Shown piece by piece: positions 5,810 to 6,357 of a stretch of DNA of 6,357 nt (position 1 is its first letter; each line of letters opens with the position of its first letter). This DNA comes from JAFDVN01 sp035758545. Its GTDB lineage: Bacteria > Acidobacteriota > Holophagae > Holophagales > Holophagaceae. The notes under the pieces were generated by a model. That model searched no databases, was not told the DNA's origin, and was given only the letters and a program-made list of their open reading frames with translations. The stretch is taken from positions 1 to 6,357 of the forward strand of contig DASTWQ010000094.1 in assembly GCA_035758545.1 (NCBI GenBank), in the 5' to 3' direction. Both the position numbers and the translations under genes were made by a program.

Positions 5810-6357
5810 GCCCGCCCCGCGCAGAGGCGGTCCACGGCCGCCGCGTCCGCCTCCAGGGCCCGGAGCCGGGCGAACTGGGCCTCGGCGCGCCGCAGGTTCT
5901 GGCCTGGGTCGGAGGCGCCGAAGTAGGGATCCCCCAGGAGGTGGTCCGCCAGGAACCGCAGCCCCAGTTCGTAGGCGATGACCCGGGCACCGAGCCCGAA
6001 GGCGCGCCGCTCCGCCTCGGCCAGGGTGGCCCCCGCGCCCGCCAGGTAGCCCGAGGCCAGGGCCCGAAGGCGGTCCAGATCCAGATGGATGTCCGCGTCC
6101 CCTTCCCCGCCATCGAAGGCGGCGCTGCGCACCAGGTCCCCGAAGTCCGTGGCGGCGAGGCCGGGCATCACCGTGTCCAGGTCCAGCACGCAGAGGCCCT
6201 CGCCCGTGGCCGCGTCCAGCAGCACGTTGGCGAGCTTGGTGTCGTTGTGGACGGGCCGCAGGGGCAGGCCCAGCGCCGGAAGGGCCGTGGCCAGGGCGGC
6301 CCGGCTCCGGGCGAAGGCCAGGGTCTCCGCCGCCTCCCGGGCGCGCCGGTGGGGATC
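5806..6357 (-). CDS. APH/NahK-like sugar or small-molecule kinase, 5' part beyond window
   Basis: The minus-strand frame is open from base 6357 to a TAG at 5808-5806, giving 183 residues without a start, so the N-terminal lobe is missing (the family is about 350 residues). Visible residues 36-44 are VHNDTKLAN, the aminoglycoside-phosphotransferase-type catalytic loop (His37, Asp39, Asn44). CVLDLDTVMPG (56-66) is the metal-binding segment with Asp59 and Asp61, and ATDFGDLVR follows. HNDTK plus DLDTVMPG is, from memory, typical of the N-acetylhexosamine 1-kinase (NahK)-like branch rather than of drug-resistance APH enzymes, so a sugar substrate is more likely than an antibiotic. The C-terminal half (90-183) is helical and Ala/Leu-rich. 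A GTG at 6225-6223 could be taken as a start, but it lies after the catalytic HND and is not real. Confidence 0.88.
   Translation of the reverse strand, partial: DPHRRAREAAETLAFARSRAALATALPALGLPLRPVHNDTKLANVLLDAATGEGLCVLDLDTVMPGLAATDFGDLVRSAAFDGGEGDADIHLDLDRLRALASGYLAGAGATLAEAERRAFGLGARVIAYELGLRFLADHLLGDPYFGASDPGQNLRRAEAQFARLRALEADAAAVDRLCAGRA

Overview
This is a GC-rich window (roughly 70% by eye) from a Gram-negative-type bacterium. It has seven protein-coding genes, almost no spacer DNA, and no RNA gene, CRISPR array, insertion sequence or other mobile element that I can see. Three traits together suggest Acidobacteriota of the Holophaga/Geothrix kind: the secreted PKD protein with an 'NPGFESG' C-terminal sandwich domain, a small Ig-like lipoprotein with a 'GHYTAP..PGTYHVVA' motif, and a class 2 (quinone-linked) dihydroorotate dehydrogenase. 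This placement is an inference from family knowledge, not a measured assignment.

Layout. At the left, on the minus strand, is a long secreted protein that runs off the window at base 1: a signal peptide, a glutamine-amidotransferase-like fold, two PKD domains and a beta-sandwich domain. A 152-bp divergent intergenic region (1921-2072) is the AT-richest stretch and holds a perfect 8-bp inverted repeat around a tandem repeat. From 2073 to 5809 five plus-strand genes follow head to tail with gaps of -4, 12, 18 and 33 bp: SCOT-type CoA-transferase subunit B (scoB), a small Ig-like lipoprotein, pyrD, a classical short-chain dehydrogenase and a LigB/YgiD-type extradiol dioxygenase. At the right, on the minus strand, is the C-terminal half of an APH/NahK-like small-molecule kinase. 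Its stop codon shares a CTAG palindrome with the dioxygenase stop.

How the genes fit together. The plus-strand block looks like one transcription unit by spacing, but its members belong to different pathways (ketone-body/short-acyl CoA transfer, envelope, pyrimidine synthesis, unknown carbonyl reduction, aromatic ring cleavage). It is better read as a compact housekeeping run than as a dedicated pathway. The CoA transferase has no subunit A partner in the window.

I found no convincing new multi-gene system. The points most worth a second look are the orphan scoB coupled to a lipoprotein gene, the architecture of the secreted protein (its amidotransferase-like fold lacks the cysteine nucleophile), the symmetric DNA in the divergent promoter region, and a possible leaderless start for the dehydrogenase.
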